NCBI RefSeq assembly: GCF_009758015.1
Contig: NZ_WSEL01000003.1
Span: forward strand, 1,054,001 to 1,118,000
Direction: 5' to 3'
Origin: Ramlibacter pinisoli
GTDB taxonomy: Bacteria; Pseudomonadota; Gammaproteobacteria; Burkholderiales; Burkholderiaceae_C
DNA length: 64,000 nucleotides
Shown: positions 1 through 7,174 of the stretch, piece by piece
Layout of the letters: every line of letters starts with the position of its first letter
Numbering within the stretch: the stretch's first letter is position 1
The notes under the pieces: model-generated
Database searches by the model: none
Told to the model about the DNA's origin: nothing
The model's input: the letters and a program-made list of their open reading frames with translations, nothing else
Translations under genes and position numbers: made by a program

Positions 1-632
1 GAGGTGGCATGCGGCAGCGACATCGTGCCCTCGGCCAGCAGTTGCAGGTCGTGCTGGCGGCCGGCCACGAACGACGAGCACACCGCCGGCGAGGCGCCGA
101 ACAGGTACAGCAGCAGGAAGGCGTGGCGGCGGAAGTTGCGGATCAGCGCGAAATAGCCGTCGCTGGACACGCCCGGCAGCGACCAGTTGTAGTGGATGCC
201 CGAGATGGTCTGCATGCGCCGGCCGTAGCGGTGCGCCAGGCCCATGCGGTAGACGCTCTTGGCGCGCCCGACGTTGGAGGGGCCGTAGCTGCCGATCGGG
301 ATGGTCTCGTCGGCCGGCAGGTTGCACGGCATGCTCGACACCCACATCATCTCGTCGCCCAGCGCGCGCACCGTCGCCTGGTGGATGCGCAGCAGCTCCT
401 CCAGGCAGGTCTCGGGCGTCGCGTGCACGCCGGTGATCAGTTCGAGCTGCGCCTCGCTGTAGTCGGTGGTGATGCAAGGATGCGTCAGCGCCGACCCCAG
501 GCCGGCCGGATGCGGCGTGAGGGCCAGCGCGCCGCTGGCCGTGGCGCGCAGGCTCTCCTTCTCGATGCCGCGGCGGATGCCGCGCAGGCGGTCGGCGGAC
601 AGGGCGTCCAGCGAGGATTGCAGGCGGCTCAT
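1..632 (-). CDS. gshA: Glutamate-cysteine ligase, 5' part only (runs off the window)
   Basis: First 210 residues of a proteobacterial glutamate-cysteine ligase, which joins L-glutamate and L-cysteine using ATP as the first step of glutathione synthesis in the cytoplasm. The reading frame on the minus strand starts at the ATG whose complement is at 630-632 and stays open to base 1. Visible family blocks are GIEKES (residues 22-27, with acidic residues expected to bind metal/substrate), [13 protein letters not shown] (55-67) and SGIHYNWS (144-151). The family is about 430-520 residues, so more than half lies outside. An upstream gap of about 175 bases separates it from the esterase gene. Confidence 0.93.
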   Translation of the reverse strand, partial: MSRLQSSLDALSADRLRGIRRGIEKESLRATASGALALTPHPAGLGSALTHPCITTDYSEAQLELITGVHATPETCLEELLRIHQATVRALGDEMMWVSSMPCNLPADETIPIGSYGPSNVGRAKSVYRMGLAHRYGRRMQTISGIHYNWSLPGVSSDGYFALIRNFRRHAFLLLYLFGASPAVCSSFVAGRQHDLQLLAEGTMSLPHAT

Positions 633-807
633 CGGGGCAGTTCCACCTGCGGCTGTGCGACTCGCGCTCGGGCGGCCGTGCGTCTCATGATCGGGTTGTC
701 TCGGCCGGTGTGTGGCGGGGCGCAGAAGTTAACACCTTTGGGCAAATCCTGCTGCGCGCGCCGGGTATGGCGCCTGCACCAGCACGCGCCGTGGCCCGCT
801 CGGGCAT

Positions 808-1479
808 TCAGGCCGGGGCCAGCACCTTCAGCAGCCAGGCGTTGAGGTCCTGGACCTCCTCCAGGCAGACCGAGTGCGCCATCGGGTACTCGTGCCAGTC
901 AACCGGGTGGCCGAGTTCGCGCAGCAGCTCGCACGAGGCCTGGCCGCGTGCCACCGGGACCACGTTGTCGTGGCTGCCGTGCGCCAGGAACACCGGCGTG
1001 CGCGCGTTCGCCTCGCTGCGCTCGGCCGCGGTGGTGGCGGCCAGCGGCAGGTAGCCCGACATGCCCACGATGCCGGCCAGCCGCTCGCGGTGGCGCAGGC
1101 CGGTGAGCAGCGCCATGGCGCAGCCCTGGGAGAAGCCGGCCAGCACGATGCGGTCGGAGCGGATGCCGCGCGCCTCCTCGCGGGCCAGCAGCGCCTCGAC
1201 CGCGGTGAGCGAGGCGCGCAGGCCGGCCTCGTCCTCGCGGCGGACCAGGTCGGTGCCGAGGATGTCGTACCAGGCCCGCATGCGGTAGCCGTTGTTGATC
1301 GTGACCGGCATCACCGGCGCATGCGGGAACACGAACCGCACCGGGCCGACCGGTCCCAGCTGCAGCTCGCTGGCAAAGGGCACGAAATCGTTGCCGTCGG
1401 CGCCCAGCCCGTGCAGCACGATGATGGTGGCGACCGGGTTGGGGCCGGTTTCGGTCTCGATGGTTTCCAGCAGGGACAT
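808..1479 (-). CDS. Alpha/beta-hydrolase carboxylesterase (phospholipase/carboxylesterase family)
   Basis: A 223-residue cytosolic serine esterase of the bacterial carboxylesterase/acyl-protein-thioesterase-like family; natural substrate unknown. The oxyanion block HGLG is at 23-26, the nucleophile elbow GFSQG at 115-119 (Ser117), and the remaining triad members fit Asp171 (HGSHD) and His202 (PMAHS). The start chosen is the ATG at 1477-1479, because the upstream in-frame extension is not family-like. It is divergent from the hibernation factor at 1589, with a 109-base shared control region. Length matches the family. Confidence 0.9.
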   Translation of the reverse strand: MSLLETIETETGPNPVATIIVLHGLGADGNDFVPFASELQLGPVGPVRFVFPHAPVMPVTINNGYRMRAWYDILGTDLVRREDEAGLRASLTAVEALLAREEARGIRSDRIVLAGFSQGCAMALLTGLRHRERLAGIVGMSGYLPLAATTAAERSEANARTPVFLAHGSHDNVVPVARGQASCELLRELGHPVDWHEYPMAHSVCLEEVQDLNAWLLKVLAPA

Positions 1480-1518
1480 GGCTTGGGACAAGGGGGGCTG
1501 ACGCAGGGCCCGCCATTG

Positions 1519-1525
1519 TCCTACA
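1519..1525 (+). promoter_or_regulatory. TCCTACA upstream element (copy ahead of the hibernation factor gene)
   Basis: TCCTACA, reading toward the downstream gene 63 bases away. The base context is GTCCTACACC, and a CTGACG at 1498-1503 would sit about 18 bases upstream, so a promoter -10 role is possible. This is one of several co-oriented intergenic copies in the window; the function is inferred only from position and repetition. Confidence 0.4.
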
Positions 1526-1588
1526 CCCCATCCGCTGGCCTTGTCGCCACACTTGGTCGCCACGCAACGCGTTTGGCGAAGGAAGAGC

Positions 1589-1951
1589 ATGCAGGTGCAG
1601 GTGAACACGAGCAACGGCGTCGAGAACAAGGACACCCTGGAGCGCTGGGCCACCGACTATCTCAACGAGGCGCTGGCGCGCTTCTCCCAGGACATCACGC
1701 GCGTCGAGGTCCAGATGCGCGAGACCAGCAACAGCAGGAATGGCGCGGTCGACAAGCGCTGCATGCTCGAGGCCCGCATCGCCGGCCGCGACCCGGTCGC
1801 CGCCACCCACCACGCGCCGTCGCAGGACGAGGCGTTCCGCGGCGCGACGCAGCGGCTCATCCACCTGCTGGACCACACGCTCGGCAAGCTCGACCGTCAC
1901 CAGCACCGCGACCGCGACACCATCCGCAAGGACCCGAGCGCCGTCGAGTGA
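1589..1951 (+). CDS. HPF/RaiA-family ribosome hibernation factor
   Basis: A 120-residue protein resembling the short form of the ribosome hibernation promoting factor (sigma-54 modulation protein/S30EA family), which binds the small ribosomal subunit in stationary phase. The N-terminus (MQVQVNTSNGV) and the following amphipathic helix with ARFSQDITRVEVQMRE match the beta-alpha-beta fold of the family. The C-terminus is rich in His, Arg and Asp (HRDRD) and there is no long-form dimerisation tail. The start at 1589 is preceded by a GGAAGAG ribosome site. It is divergent from the esterase and sits in a stretch of small stress-type genes. Confidence 0.82.
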   Translation: MQVQVNTSNGVENKDTLERWATDYLNEALARFSQDITRVEVQMRETSNSRNGAVDKRCMLEARIAGRDPVAATHHAPSQDEAFRGATQRLIHLLDHTLGKLDRHQHRDRDTIRKDPSAVE

Positions 1952-1989
1952 GGGACCGCGGCCTGTGTGGGTTGCGCGGCGGTGGCCGC

Positions 1990-2166
1990 TCAACTGCCGG
2001 GTTCGTCCGTGCGCCGGTTCGGCGCCCCGTGGTACCCCATGAAGGCCGCGCCCTCCGGATCGGCATAGCCGCCGTGGTCCCAGGGCAGTTCCCGCCGGGC
2101 CTCGCGGGTCATGCACGCGGACAGCGTGAGCATGGCGAGCAGGCAAAGGAGTGGGCGCAGCAGCAT
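1990..2166 (-). CDS. Small predicted lipoprotein
   Basis: A 58-residue protein with a hydrophobic signal sequence and a lipobox LSAC (Cys18), so it is probably lipid-anchored in the envelope. The mature part is short and polar, with PWDHGGYADPEGAAF in the middle. I do not recognise a named family. The start ATG is at 2164-2166, and an upstream element carrying TTCCTACG in gene orientation lies at 2219-2227. Its next neighbour upstream, a C39-like peptidase lipoprotein at 2339, is divergently transcribed. Confidence 0.6.
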   Translation of the reverse strand: MLLRPLLCLLAMLTLSACMTREARRELPWDHGGYADPEGAAFMGYHGAPNRRTDEPGS

Positions 2167-2218
2167 GGGGGATTCCGGAACGGTGAACCCACGATAGGCG
2201 CCATGTCGAGTTGCCCTG

Positions 2219-2227
2219 CGTAGGAAC
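2219..2227 (-). promoter_or_regulatory. TCCTACA-like upstream element ahead of the small lipoprotein
   Basis: The minus strand reads GTTCCTACG, a one-base variant of the TCCTACA element, oriented toward the lipoprotein gene whose start is about 52 bases downstream. Role inferred from position only. Confidence 0.3.
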
Positions 2228-2338
2228 GCCGCGGGACGTGGCGTCGGCTGCCACCGCCGGGCTGGAGCGCAGCGCGCTTCCATTTGTCGGCTTTCGCCTC
2301 TTCTACTTCGCGCGTCCTTGCGGCATGCTTGCGTCCCG

Positions 2339-3352
2339 ATGACGACCGCACCGGCTTCTCCCACCGCCAGTGGCGGCGCGGGCTCGCGCCGGCGCTGGCT
2401 CGCGGGCTGCGCGGCCGTGCTGCTGTCCGGCTGCGCGCAGATGGTGCCGCAGTCGCTGCAGCTGCGCACCGGCTGGCCGTCGGGCGTGCAGCAATCGGTC
2501 GAGCTCGAGGCCGTTCCCTTCTTCCCCCAGGATGAGTACCAATGCGGCCCCGCCGCGCTGGCCACCGTCCTGGCGGCCAGCGGCATCGACGTCACGCCCG
2601 ATGCCCTGGTCGACCAGGTCTGGCTGCCCGAGCGGCGCGGCAGCCTGCAGCTGGAGATGCTGGCCGCCGCGCGCCGCTACGGGCGGGTGTCATACCTGCT
2701 CGCGCCACGCTACGCCGACCTCCTGCGCGAGGTGGCCGCGGGCAACCCGGTGCTGGTGCTGCAGGACGTGGGCCTGCTCACCGTCACCTGGCACTACGCC
2801 GTGGTGAACGGCTTCGACTATCCGAGCGGCAGCGTGGTCCTGCGCTCGGGCACCCGGCGCCGCCAGGAAATGGCGTTCAGCGCCTTCGAGCGCAGCTGGA
2901 TGCACAGCGGCTACTGGGCCATGGTGGTCGCGCCGCCGGATCGCATCCCGGCCACCGCCACCGAGGACGCCTGGATGACCGCGGTGCTCGCGATGGCGCG
3001 GGTCGCCGATGGGCGCGCCGCGATGGCCGGCTTCGCCGCCGCCCTGCAACGCTGGCCGGACAACCAGGCCGCGGCCGTCGGCCTGGCCAACCAGTACCAC
3101 GCGCGCGGCGATCTTGCCAAGGCGGCGATGGTGCTGGGCGAGGCGCGCCGGCGGCACCCCGCCTCGGCGATCGTCGGCAACAACCTGGCCCAGGTGCTGT
3201 CCGACCAGGGCCGCAACCAGGAGGCGCTGGCGCTGATCGAGCCGCTGGCCGCCGACAGCCGCAACCCCTTCGCAAGCGAGATTCGCGCCACGCGCGAGCA
3301 GATCCTGCAGAAGCTGCGCCAGGCCGGCGCCACCCAGCCACCCCGGCGTTGA
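2339..3352 (+). CDS. PA2778-type C39-like cysteine peptidase lipoprotein with TPR repeats
   Basis: A 337-residue predicted envelope lipoprotein: signal region with lipobox LSGC (Cys32), then a peptidase-C39-like domain (about 58-205), then TPR-like helical repeats (about 210-337). Candidate catalytic residues are Cys69 in EYQCGPAA, His152 in TWHYAVVNGFD and Asp160. This is the arrangement of the PA2778 family; its substrates are not established. The ATG at 2339 was preferred over an in-frame ATG at 2318 because it puts a normal spacing before the hydrophobic segment. A long non-coding gap of 329 bases follows. Confidence 0.82.
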   Translation: MTTAPASPTASGGAGSRRRWLAGCAAVLLSGCAQMVPQSLQLRTGWPSGVQQSVELEAVPFFPQDEYQCGPAALATVLAASGIDVTPDALVDQVWLPERRGSLQLEMLAAARRYGRVSYLLAPRYADLLREVAAGNPVLVLQDVGLLTVTWHYAVVNGFDYPSGSVVLRSGTRRRQEMAFSAFERSWMHSGYWAMVVAPPDRIPATATEDAWMTAVLAMARVADGRAAMAGFAAALQRWPDNQAAAVGLANQYHARGDLAKAAMVLGEARRRHPASAIVGNNLAQVLSDQGRNQEALALIEPLAADSRNPFASEIRATREQILQKLRQAGATQPPRR

Positions 3353-3681
3353 CCGTCGGGTCGCAGCGCGCCCGGCCTACAGCCCGTCGCGCCGATGGCT
3401 TGCGGCAATGCCGCGTTGCCCCGCCCACACTGCAGCGGTGCCCGCCGGGGTGCCGCGCTACGAGACAGGGATCGGGCCTCCGCGCTTGCCGCGAAACGAC
3501 CAACCATTGTCCAGCGGCCCCGGCGGGCCACTGCCTGGGCGGCCCGCCGGATGATGCGCCGTCGTGGTGCGCGGCCCGACTGCCCCAATGGGCGTCCGAC
3601 GGAGTACCGCGGGGTCGGCCTACAGCTTGCAACCGGCCGGATGCCTACGCTGGACCCATCCACCACCTCGCGGAGTCTTCC
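3353..3681. other. 329-base gap without a convincing gene
   Basis: This gap lies between the C39-like peptidase and the DUF4864 gene. No frame in it shows start, ribosome site and family-like protein together. It holds two copies of GGCCTACAG, at 3374-3382 and 3617-3625, both on the plus strand, and GC-rich partial dyads around 3520-3550. The downstream copy is placed as a control element of the DUF4864 gene. No terminator with a T-run is visible after the peptidase gene. Confidence 0.5.
3617..3625 (+). promoter_or_regulatory. CCTACA upstream element ahead of the DUF4864 gene
   Basis: GGCCTACAG, oriented toward the gene and 56 bases ahead of its start codon. Same core and orientation as the other TCCTACA copies. 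The role is inferred. Confidence 0.35.
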
Positions 3682-4125
3682 ATGGCCACGCAGTCCCACC
3701 GCATCCTGCTGCTGCTCGCGACGGCGGCTGCAGCGCTCTGCTTCCATGTGCGTGCCGTCGCGAACCCGTTGACCGAGGTGGAAGCGGCCAAGGTGCGCGA
3801 GGTGATCGTGGCGCAGATCGCGGCGCTGCAGGAAGACGACGCCGATGGCGCCTTCCAGACCGCCACGCCGTCCGTGCAGCAGGCCATCGGCAGCTCCGGA
3901 CGCTTCCTTGCGATGGTGCGGGGTGCCTACCCCATGGTCTACCGCCCGGCCTCGGTGAGCTTCCACAAGCCCGAGGAAGAGGACGGCAGCGTTCTGCAGA
4001 TGGTCGAGATCAAGGACGACGAGGACAAGTCCTGGCTGGCGCTGTTCGCGCTCGAACTGCAGCCGGATCGCAGCTGGCGCATCAGCGGCTGCCTGGTGGC
4101 CGAGAACCCCTGGCAATCGATCTGA
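3682..4125 (+). CDS. DUF4864 domain secreted protein
   Basis: A 147-residue protein with an N-terminal signal sequence (hydrophobic residues about 8-25, probable cleavage after the VRAVA region), so it is likely periplasmic. The rest resembles the DUF4864 family, a small cystatin/NTF2-like fold: VREVIVAQIAALQEDDADGAF, then YPMVYRP and a C-terminal strand with WRISGCLV. No catalytic residues are evident and the role is unknown. The start ATG is at 3682 and a strong terminator follows at 4173, so the gene is probably monocistronic. Confidence 0.72.
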   Translation: MATQSHRILLLLATAAAALCFHVRAVANPLTEVEAAKVREVIVAQIAALQEDDADGAFQTATPSVQQAIGSSGRFLAMVRGAYPMVYRPASVSFHKPEEEDGSVLQMVEIKDDEDKSWLALFALELQPDRSWRISGCLVAENPWQSI

Positions 4126-4172
4126 GAGGACGCATCCTTCACCGGTCCGGCGCGCCGCTCCCGACCATCCGG

Positions 4173-4201
4173 AAAGCCGGGGCCCGCCCGGCTTTTTCTT
4201 T
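4173..4201 (+). terminator. Intrinsic terminator after the DUF4864 gene
   Basis: Nine-base-pair stem AAAGCCGGG/CCCGGCTTT (4173-4181 with 4187-4195), loop GCCCG, then a T-rich run ending TTTCTTT. It lies 47 bases after the stop codon at 4125. Confidence 0.85.
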
Positions 4202-4231
4202 GCGCCGGCGCGGCCTGCCTCGGCCGTCACG

Positions 4232-4870
4232 TCAGAGCTGGGTGAACAGGTCGCGCGCCTGCTGGGTTTCCGGCAGCACGTAGACAACGCCCTCGCGCTG
4301 GCCCAGCAGGGGCTCGATCACGTCGAGGTAGAACGGGACCGGCACCACCACGCAGCCGAGCGAGACCCGGCGCGCGTCCGGCCGGCCGGCGTCCAGGCGC
4401 GCCGCCCGCACGTCGTGCGAGCGGCCCGGGCGCAGGCGGTGGATGGCCAGCGCGGCCTCGTAGTCGAACCACACCACCGGCTCGCCGTTGCGGTTGCGCC
4501 CGGGTTGGGTGAGGAAACGGCCGGCGGGCGTGGTGCGCTCGGCGAACGGCAGCACGCCGTTCTGGGCCCGGTCGCCGACACCCGGCGCGCTGTAGTCGCC
4601 GACCGCCGCCCCCAGCAGGACCGGGGTGGCGGCGCGCAGGCGCCCCGACGGCTCAAAAACGTAGAGATGCGCCGCCTTCTTGTCGACCACCAGGAACGGC
4701 TTGTCCTCCGCGTCCCGGGACTGCAGCACCCACTGCACCATGTCGCGCGCTTCCGCCGACGGGCGCTCGCGCTCGAAGCGGGCATCCAGCTGCGCCTGCG
4801 GTCCCGCCAGGGCCGCACCGGCGATCGCCCATGCGAAGGCCAGTGCGACGGTCTTGTTTTTCCATTCCAT
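4232..4870 (-). CDS. L,D-transpeptidase-like (YkuD) secreted protein, paralogue 1
   Basis: A 212-residue secreted protein with a signal sequence (about 5-22, ALAGP cleavage region) and a YkuD-like catalytic region. The conserved His is likely His144 (AIHRLRP), and the active cysteine is Cys173 in VSLGC (170-173). The Arg usually found after the Cys block is absent; the sequence continues VVVP. Members of this family crosslink peptidoglycan stems or attach proteins to them, but these divergent forms are often catalytically uncharacterised. The start at 4870 follows a GGGGA stretch. It is downstream of, and clearly similar to, the larger paralogue starting at 5831. Confidence 0.75.
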   Translation of the reverse strand: MEWKNKTVALAFAWAIAGAALAGPQAQLDARFERERPSAEARDMVQWVLQSRDAEDKPFLVVDKKAAHLYVFEPSGRLRAATPVLLGAAVGDYSAPGVGDRAQNGVLPFAERTTPAGRFLTQPGRNRNGEPVVWFDYEAALAIHRLRPGRSHDVRAARLDAGRPDARRVSLGCVVVPVPFYLDVIEPLLGQREGVVYVLPETQQARDLFTQL

Positions 4871-5831
4871 TCGCGTCCCCATCCTCGCGGCCGCGCAGCG
4901 ATGCCGGCGACCTCGGTTGGGCGCGAATGCTAGCGACGGCCGGTCGGGCTGCCGGCGTCGTCACCGACCAAGGATGGGTTGATGCGGATGATCGTGTTTT
5001 TTTCACGCGGGGCGGGGGCGCCAGCGCCAGAGCCTCGTCGGGATCAGGCACGTCGTAGGAGCCGAATTGCCGATGCGCGCTGCGGGTCTCGGGCAGCACG
5101 TAGACGATGGCGCCGGTGCGCAGGACCGCGGGTCGCAGCACCTGTTCGTAGAACGCCGGCGGCAGGTTGATGCAGCCGAACGAGATGCGGTTGTCGCGCG
5201 GCGTCGCCGAGGCCAGCCGCTGCAGGCGGCGCTCGGCCTTGACCGTCGGGCGCACGCGGTGCATGGACACCGCCAGGTCGTACGACACCCAGATGATGTC
5301 CTCGCCGCTCGCATTGACGCCGGGCTCCGCGACGTAGCGGCCGGCCGGCGTCGTCTTTTCCTGCGGCAGCACCTGCGCCAGCGGCTTCTCGCCGATGCCG
5401 GGCACCGCGTCGTCGCCGGCCGCGGCGCCGAGCAGCGCGGGCGTCTGCGCCACCAGCGCGCCGTCCGGGTCGAACAGCCAGACGCGGGCGTCCTTCTTGT
5501 CGACGACCACGAACGACTTGCCCTCGTGGTCGCCAGCATCGACGATCCAGTTGGCCAGGTGGCGCACGTCGGGCGTGGGCGACTGGCCGTTGAACGATGC
5601 CAGGCGCGTGACGTGCGGTGCGGGGTGCGGCGCCGGCTGCGGCATCGTCGCGACGGGCGCCGATTGCGGGCGCACCAGGTTCGCCGTCGCGGCGGCCTCG
5701 CGCCGCGTCTTGGCGAATTCGCCGGCGGCCAGCCCGCCGATCAGCGCCACCACCAGGATCGCGGCCTGCCACAGCCGCCAGCCTCCACGCGCCGGCGTGC
5801 AGGCGTGGGAAGGAAGCGGTGCGTGCGGCAT
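4653..5831 (-). CDS. L,D-transpeptidase-like (YkuD) membrane-anchored protein, paralogue 2; 3' end doubtful
   Basis: The frame encodes 392 residues. It has a short N-terminus, one transmembrane segment (about 23-37), a Pro-rich linker (54-75), then a YkuD-like domain (about 105-255) with His191 (SMHRVRP) and the active-site block SFGCIN (Cys220). It shares VVDKK, LLGAA and VYVLPET with paralogue 1. The domain should end near residue 265, yet the frame continues and overlaps the next gene by over 200 bases. A run of seven A (minus strand, complement of 4997-5003) sits at codons 276-279. A one-base change there would stop translation at 4930 or 4961, in the spacer. I suspect an indel or slippage rather than a true long tail. 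Confidence 0.72.
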   Translation of the reverse strand: MPHAPLPSHACTPARGGWRLWQAAILVVALIGGLAAGEFAKTRREAAATANLVRPQSAPVATMPQPAPHPAPHVTRLASFNGQSPTPDVRHLANWIVDAGDHEGKSFVVVDKKDARVWLFDPDGALVAQTPALLGAAAGDDAVPGIGEKPLAQVLPQEKTTPAGRYVAEPGVNASGEDIIWVSYDLAVSMHRVRPTVKAERRLQRLASATPRDNRISFGCINLPPAFYEQVLRPAVLRTGAIVYVLPETRSAHRQFGSYDVPDPDEALALAPPPRVKKTRSSASTHPWSVTTPAARPAVASIRAQPRSPASLRGREDGDANGMEKQDRRTGLRMGDRRCGPGGTAGAAGCPLRARAPVGGSARHGAVGAAVPGRGGQAVPGGRQEGGASLRF

Positions 5832-5858
5832 GGCGGCGATCCTGGTGGGGCTGACATG

Positions 5859-5890
5859 AAAAAGGGCGGCCCCGCGTGGGACCGCCCTTC
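5859..5890 (-). terminator. Intrinsic terminator after the Ser/Gly-rich gene
   Basis: The minus strand reads AAGGGCGGTCCC, a short loop, then GGGGCCGCCCTTTTT, a strong GC stem with a T-run. It lies about 20 bases after the stop of the gene ending at 5911 and before the paralogue-2 start region. Confidence 0.85.
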
Positions 5891-5910
5891 GTGCCGGATG
5901 GAACCGGTGC

Positions 5911-6402
5911 TTAGTTGCGGTCGGTGCGGGCGGCGCGGCCGCCGGTGGTACCCGACGTGTCGCTGCTACCCGAGGACGAACCCATCGAGCTGCTGGAGCC
6001 CGACGACGTGCTGGGGCTGGTGGCGCCGGACGACGAGGTCGAGGGGCTGGCGCCCATCGAAGACGACGAGCCCGACGAACCCGAGGCGCTCGGGGTGGTG
6101 GCGCTGGAGCCCGTGTTGGACGTGTCAGCCGCGGTGCCGCTCGAGCTCGAGCCGGTGCCCGACGCGCCCATGGTGCTCGGAGACGAGCCGCCTGCCGGAG
6201 CGGTGCTCGACCCGGTGCTGGCACCCGTGCCCGCACCCGTGCCGGTGCCCTGGGTGCCGCCGGCGCCGCCGGAGCTGCTACCGCTGGCGCCGCCAGCGGC
6301 GCCGCCGCCGGAAGCACCGGACGACTGGGCGACCGCATAGCCGCCGAATGCCAGCGCCGCTGCCGCCGCTAGCGTGGTGAGGGTGGTCTTGGTTGCTCTC
6401 AT
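5911..6402 (-). CDS. Ser/Gly/Thr-rich low-complexity secreted protein
   Basis: A 163-residue protein with a clear signal sequence (MRATKTTLTTLAAAAALAFGG, cleavage near YAVAQ, residues 22-26). The mature region is almost entirely Ser, Gly, Thr, Ala and Pro, with repeated short blocks such as SGSSSS and PSTSSSG. There are no cysteines, aromatic residues or domains in the mature part, so it is expected to be disordered and perhaps surface-exposed or matrix-like. A terminator follows at 5859. The composition could hide length variation between strains. I do not recognise a family; the assignment as a gene rests on start, signal sequence and terminator. Confidence 0.65.
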   Translation of the reverse strand: MRATKTTLTTLAAAAALAFGGYAVAQSSGASGGGAAGGASGSSSGGAGGTQGTGTGAGTGASTGSSTAPAGGSSPSTMGASGTGSSSSGTAADTSNTGSSATTPSASGSSGSSSSMGASPSTSSSGATSPSTSSGSSSSMGSSSGSSDTSGTTGGRAARTDRN

Positions 6403-6506
6403 GGTTCAAACTCCTTGATGGATGCGATGCCGGCGCGGTGCGTCGGCTGGACCAGAGATTAGGTTCCGTCGCAGCGGCGATGGAGTGAGGTGATGACGGC
6501 ACGGTC

Positions 6507-6513
6507 TGTAGGA
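6507..6513 (-). promoter_or_regulatory. TCCTACA upstream element ahead of the Ser/Gly-rich gene
   Basis: The minus strand reads GGTCCTACAGACC, i.e. TCCTACA toward the gene starting at 6402, 104 bases away. Inferred element. Confidence 0.35.
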
Positions 6514-6536
6514 CCGCCACTGTCACGATTTGCCGC

Positions 6537-6716
6537 TCAGGCAATCGGGGCTGACCCTTGGTCGCGAGCGCTGGTAGTGGTCGGTTCCCAGGCCTCGACC
6601 TGCAGCGCAGGCAAGGCGCATTCCCATCCGAGCCAGGACTCGTCGTCATCGTGGATCGGGGCTACGTGGCGCGGCGTGCGTTCGTCCGGCGACCACAGGG
6701 TGTGCAACAACGGCAT
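6537..6716 (-). CDS. Small hypothetical protein (59 residues)
   Basis: A short acidic protein beginning MPLLHTLWSPDERTPRHV, with several Trp residues (LWSPDE, SWLGWE, EAWEP). No membrane segment, signal or known motif. The strongest support is a near-perfect ribosome site, GAGGAGG, six bases before the ATG at 6714-6716. Its own upstream gap carries a TCCTAC-type element. Function unknown; the size and setting fit a stress-induced small protein. Confidence 0.5.
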   Translation of the reverse strand: MPLLHTLWSPDERTPRHVAPIHDDDESWLGWECALPALQVEAWEPTTTSARDQGSAPIA

Positions 6717-6804
6717 CGTGTCCTCCTCGCGCGACTGCATTTTTTGCTGTACCCATGATGCGCAGTCGAGCCACGCGGCGCTATGCGCCACGGTCCCGTC
6801 GGAA

Positions 6805-6811
6805 GGTAGGA
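6805..6811 (-). promoter_or_regulatory. TCCTAC-type upstream element ahead of the 59-residue gene
   Basis: The minus strand reads TTTCCTACC, a variant of the TCCTACA element, oriented toward the start at 6716 and 88 bases away. Overlapping partial dyads with GGCCTACGG at 6815-6823 are present. Confidence 0.25.
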
Positions 6812-6817
6812 AACGGC

Positions 6818-7099
6818 CTACGGCCGAGCTACGGGTCGCGTGTCGCCATCCGGCGACAGCGGCTGCTCGGTCTTGGCCACGCCGCGGATGTTCAACGCCG
6901 CGAGCGCCACCTGCAGCGCGATGAGGGCCCACGCGCCGTCATGCCAGCCCCACGCAGTCCACAGCACGTTGCTGGCGAGGAAGACCCAGAAGCCGGCGTT
7001 GCGCCGTGGCTGGTGGTTGGATGCGACCAGCCAGGCGGCCAGCACGCTGGCCGCCATCGCGGGCCACTGCAGCAGGTCGAGGACGGACGACAACTCCAT
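6818..7099 (-). CDS. Small three-helix membrane protein
   Basis: A 93-residue inner-membrane protein. Hydrophobic segments lie at about 8-26 (LLQWPAMAASVLAAWLVAS), 36-52 (GFWVFLASNVLWTAWGW) and 56-70 (WALIALQVALAALN), and the tail is polar. Proteins of this size and pattern are common hypothetical genes in Burkholderiales; no function is known to me. The ATG at 7097-7099 follows an AAGGTCC ribosome site. It is downstream of the DUF808 gene on the same strand, but has its own TCCTACA element at 7158. Confidence 0.65.
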   Translation of the reverse strand: MELSSVLDLLQWPAMAASVLAAWLVASNHQPRRNAGFWVFLASNVLWTAWGWHDGAWALIALQVALAALNIRGVAKTEQPLSPDGDTRPVARP

Positions 7100-7157
7100 G
7101 GGGCCGGACCTTAGCGCCGCCGCCGCCAGGCCGGCGCCAGCAGGCACCACGCCGCCC

Positions 7158-7164
7158 TGTAGGA
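7158..7164 (-). promoter_or_regulatory. TCCTACA upstream element ahead of the small membrane protein
   Basis: The minus strand reads GCGTCCTACAGG, 58 bases before the start at 7099 and inside the 75-base gap after DUF808. The flanks (GCGTCCTACAGG) are nearly identical to the copy at 8680. Confidence 0.4.
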
Positions 7165-7174
7165 CGCGCCGCGA

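Noticed and set aside
3374-3382. GGCCTACAG copy near the C39-like peptidase stop
   Set aside because: Same core as the TCCTACA elements, but 300 bases from the next gene, so it is not counted as one of the gene-linked copies.
5915-6340. Acidic repetitive frame on the plus strand opposite the Ser/Gly-rich gene
   Set aside because: Its Asp/Glu/Leu/Pro-rich repeats are the mirror of Ser/Gly codons on the minus strand. The minus-strand frame has a signal sequence, and a terminator follows it.
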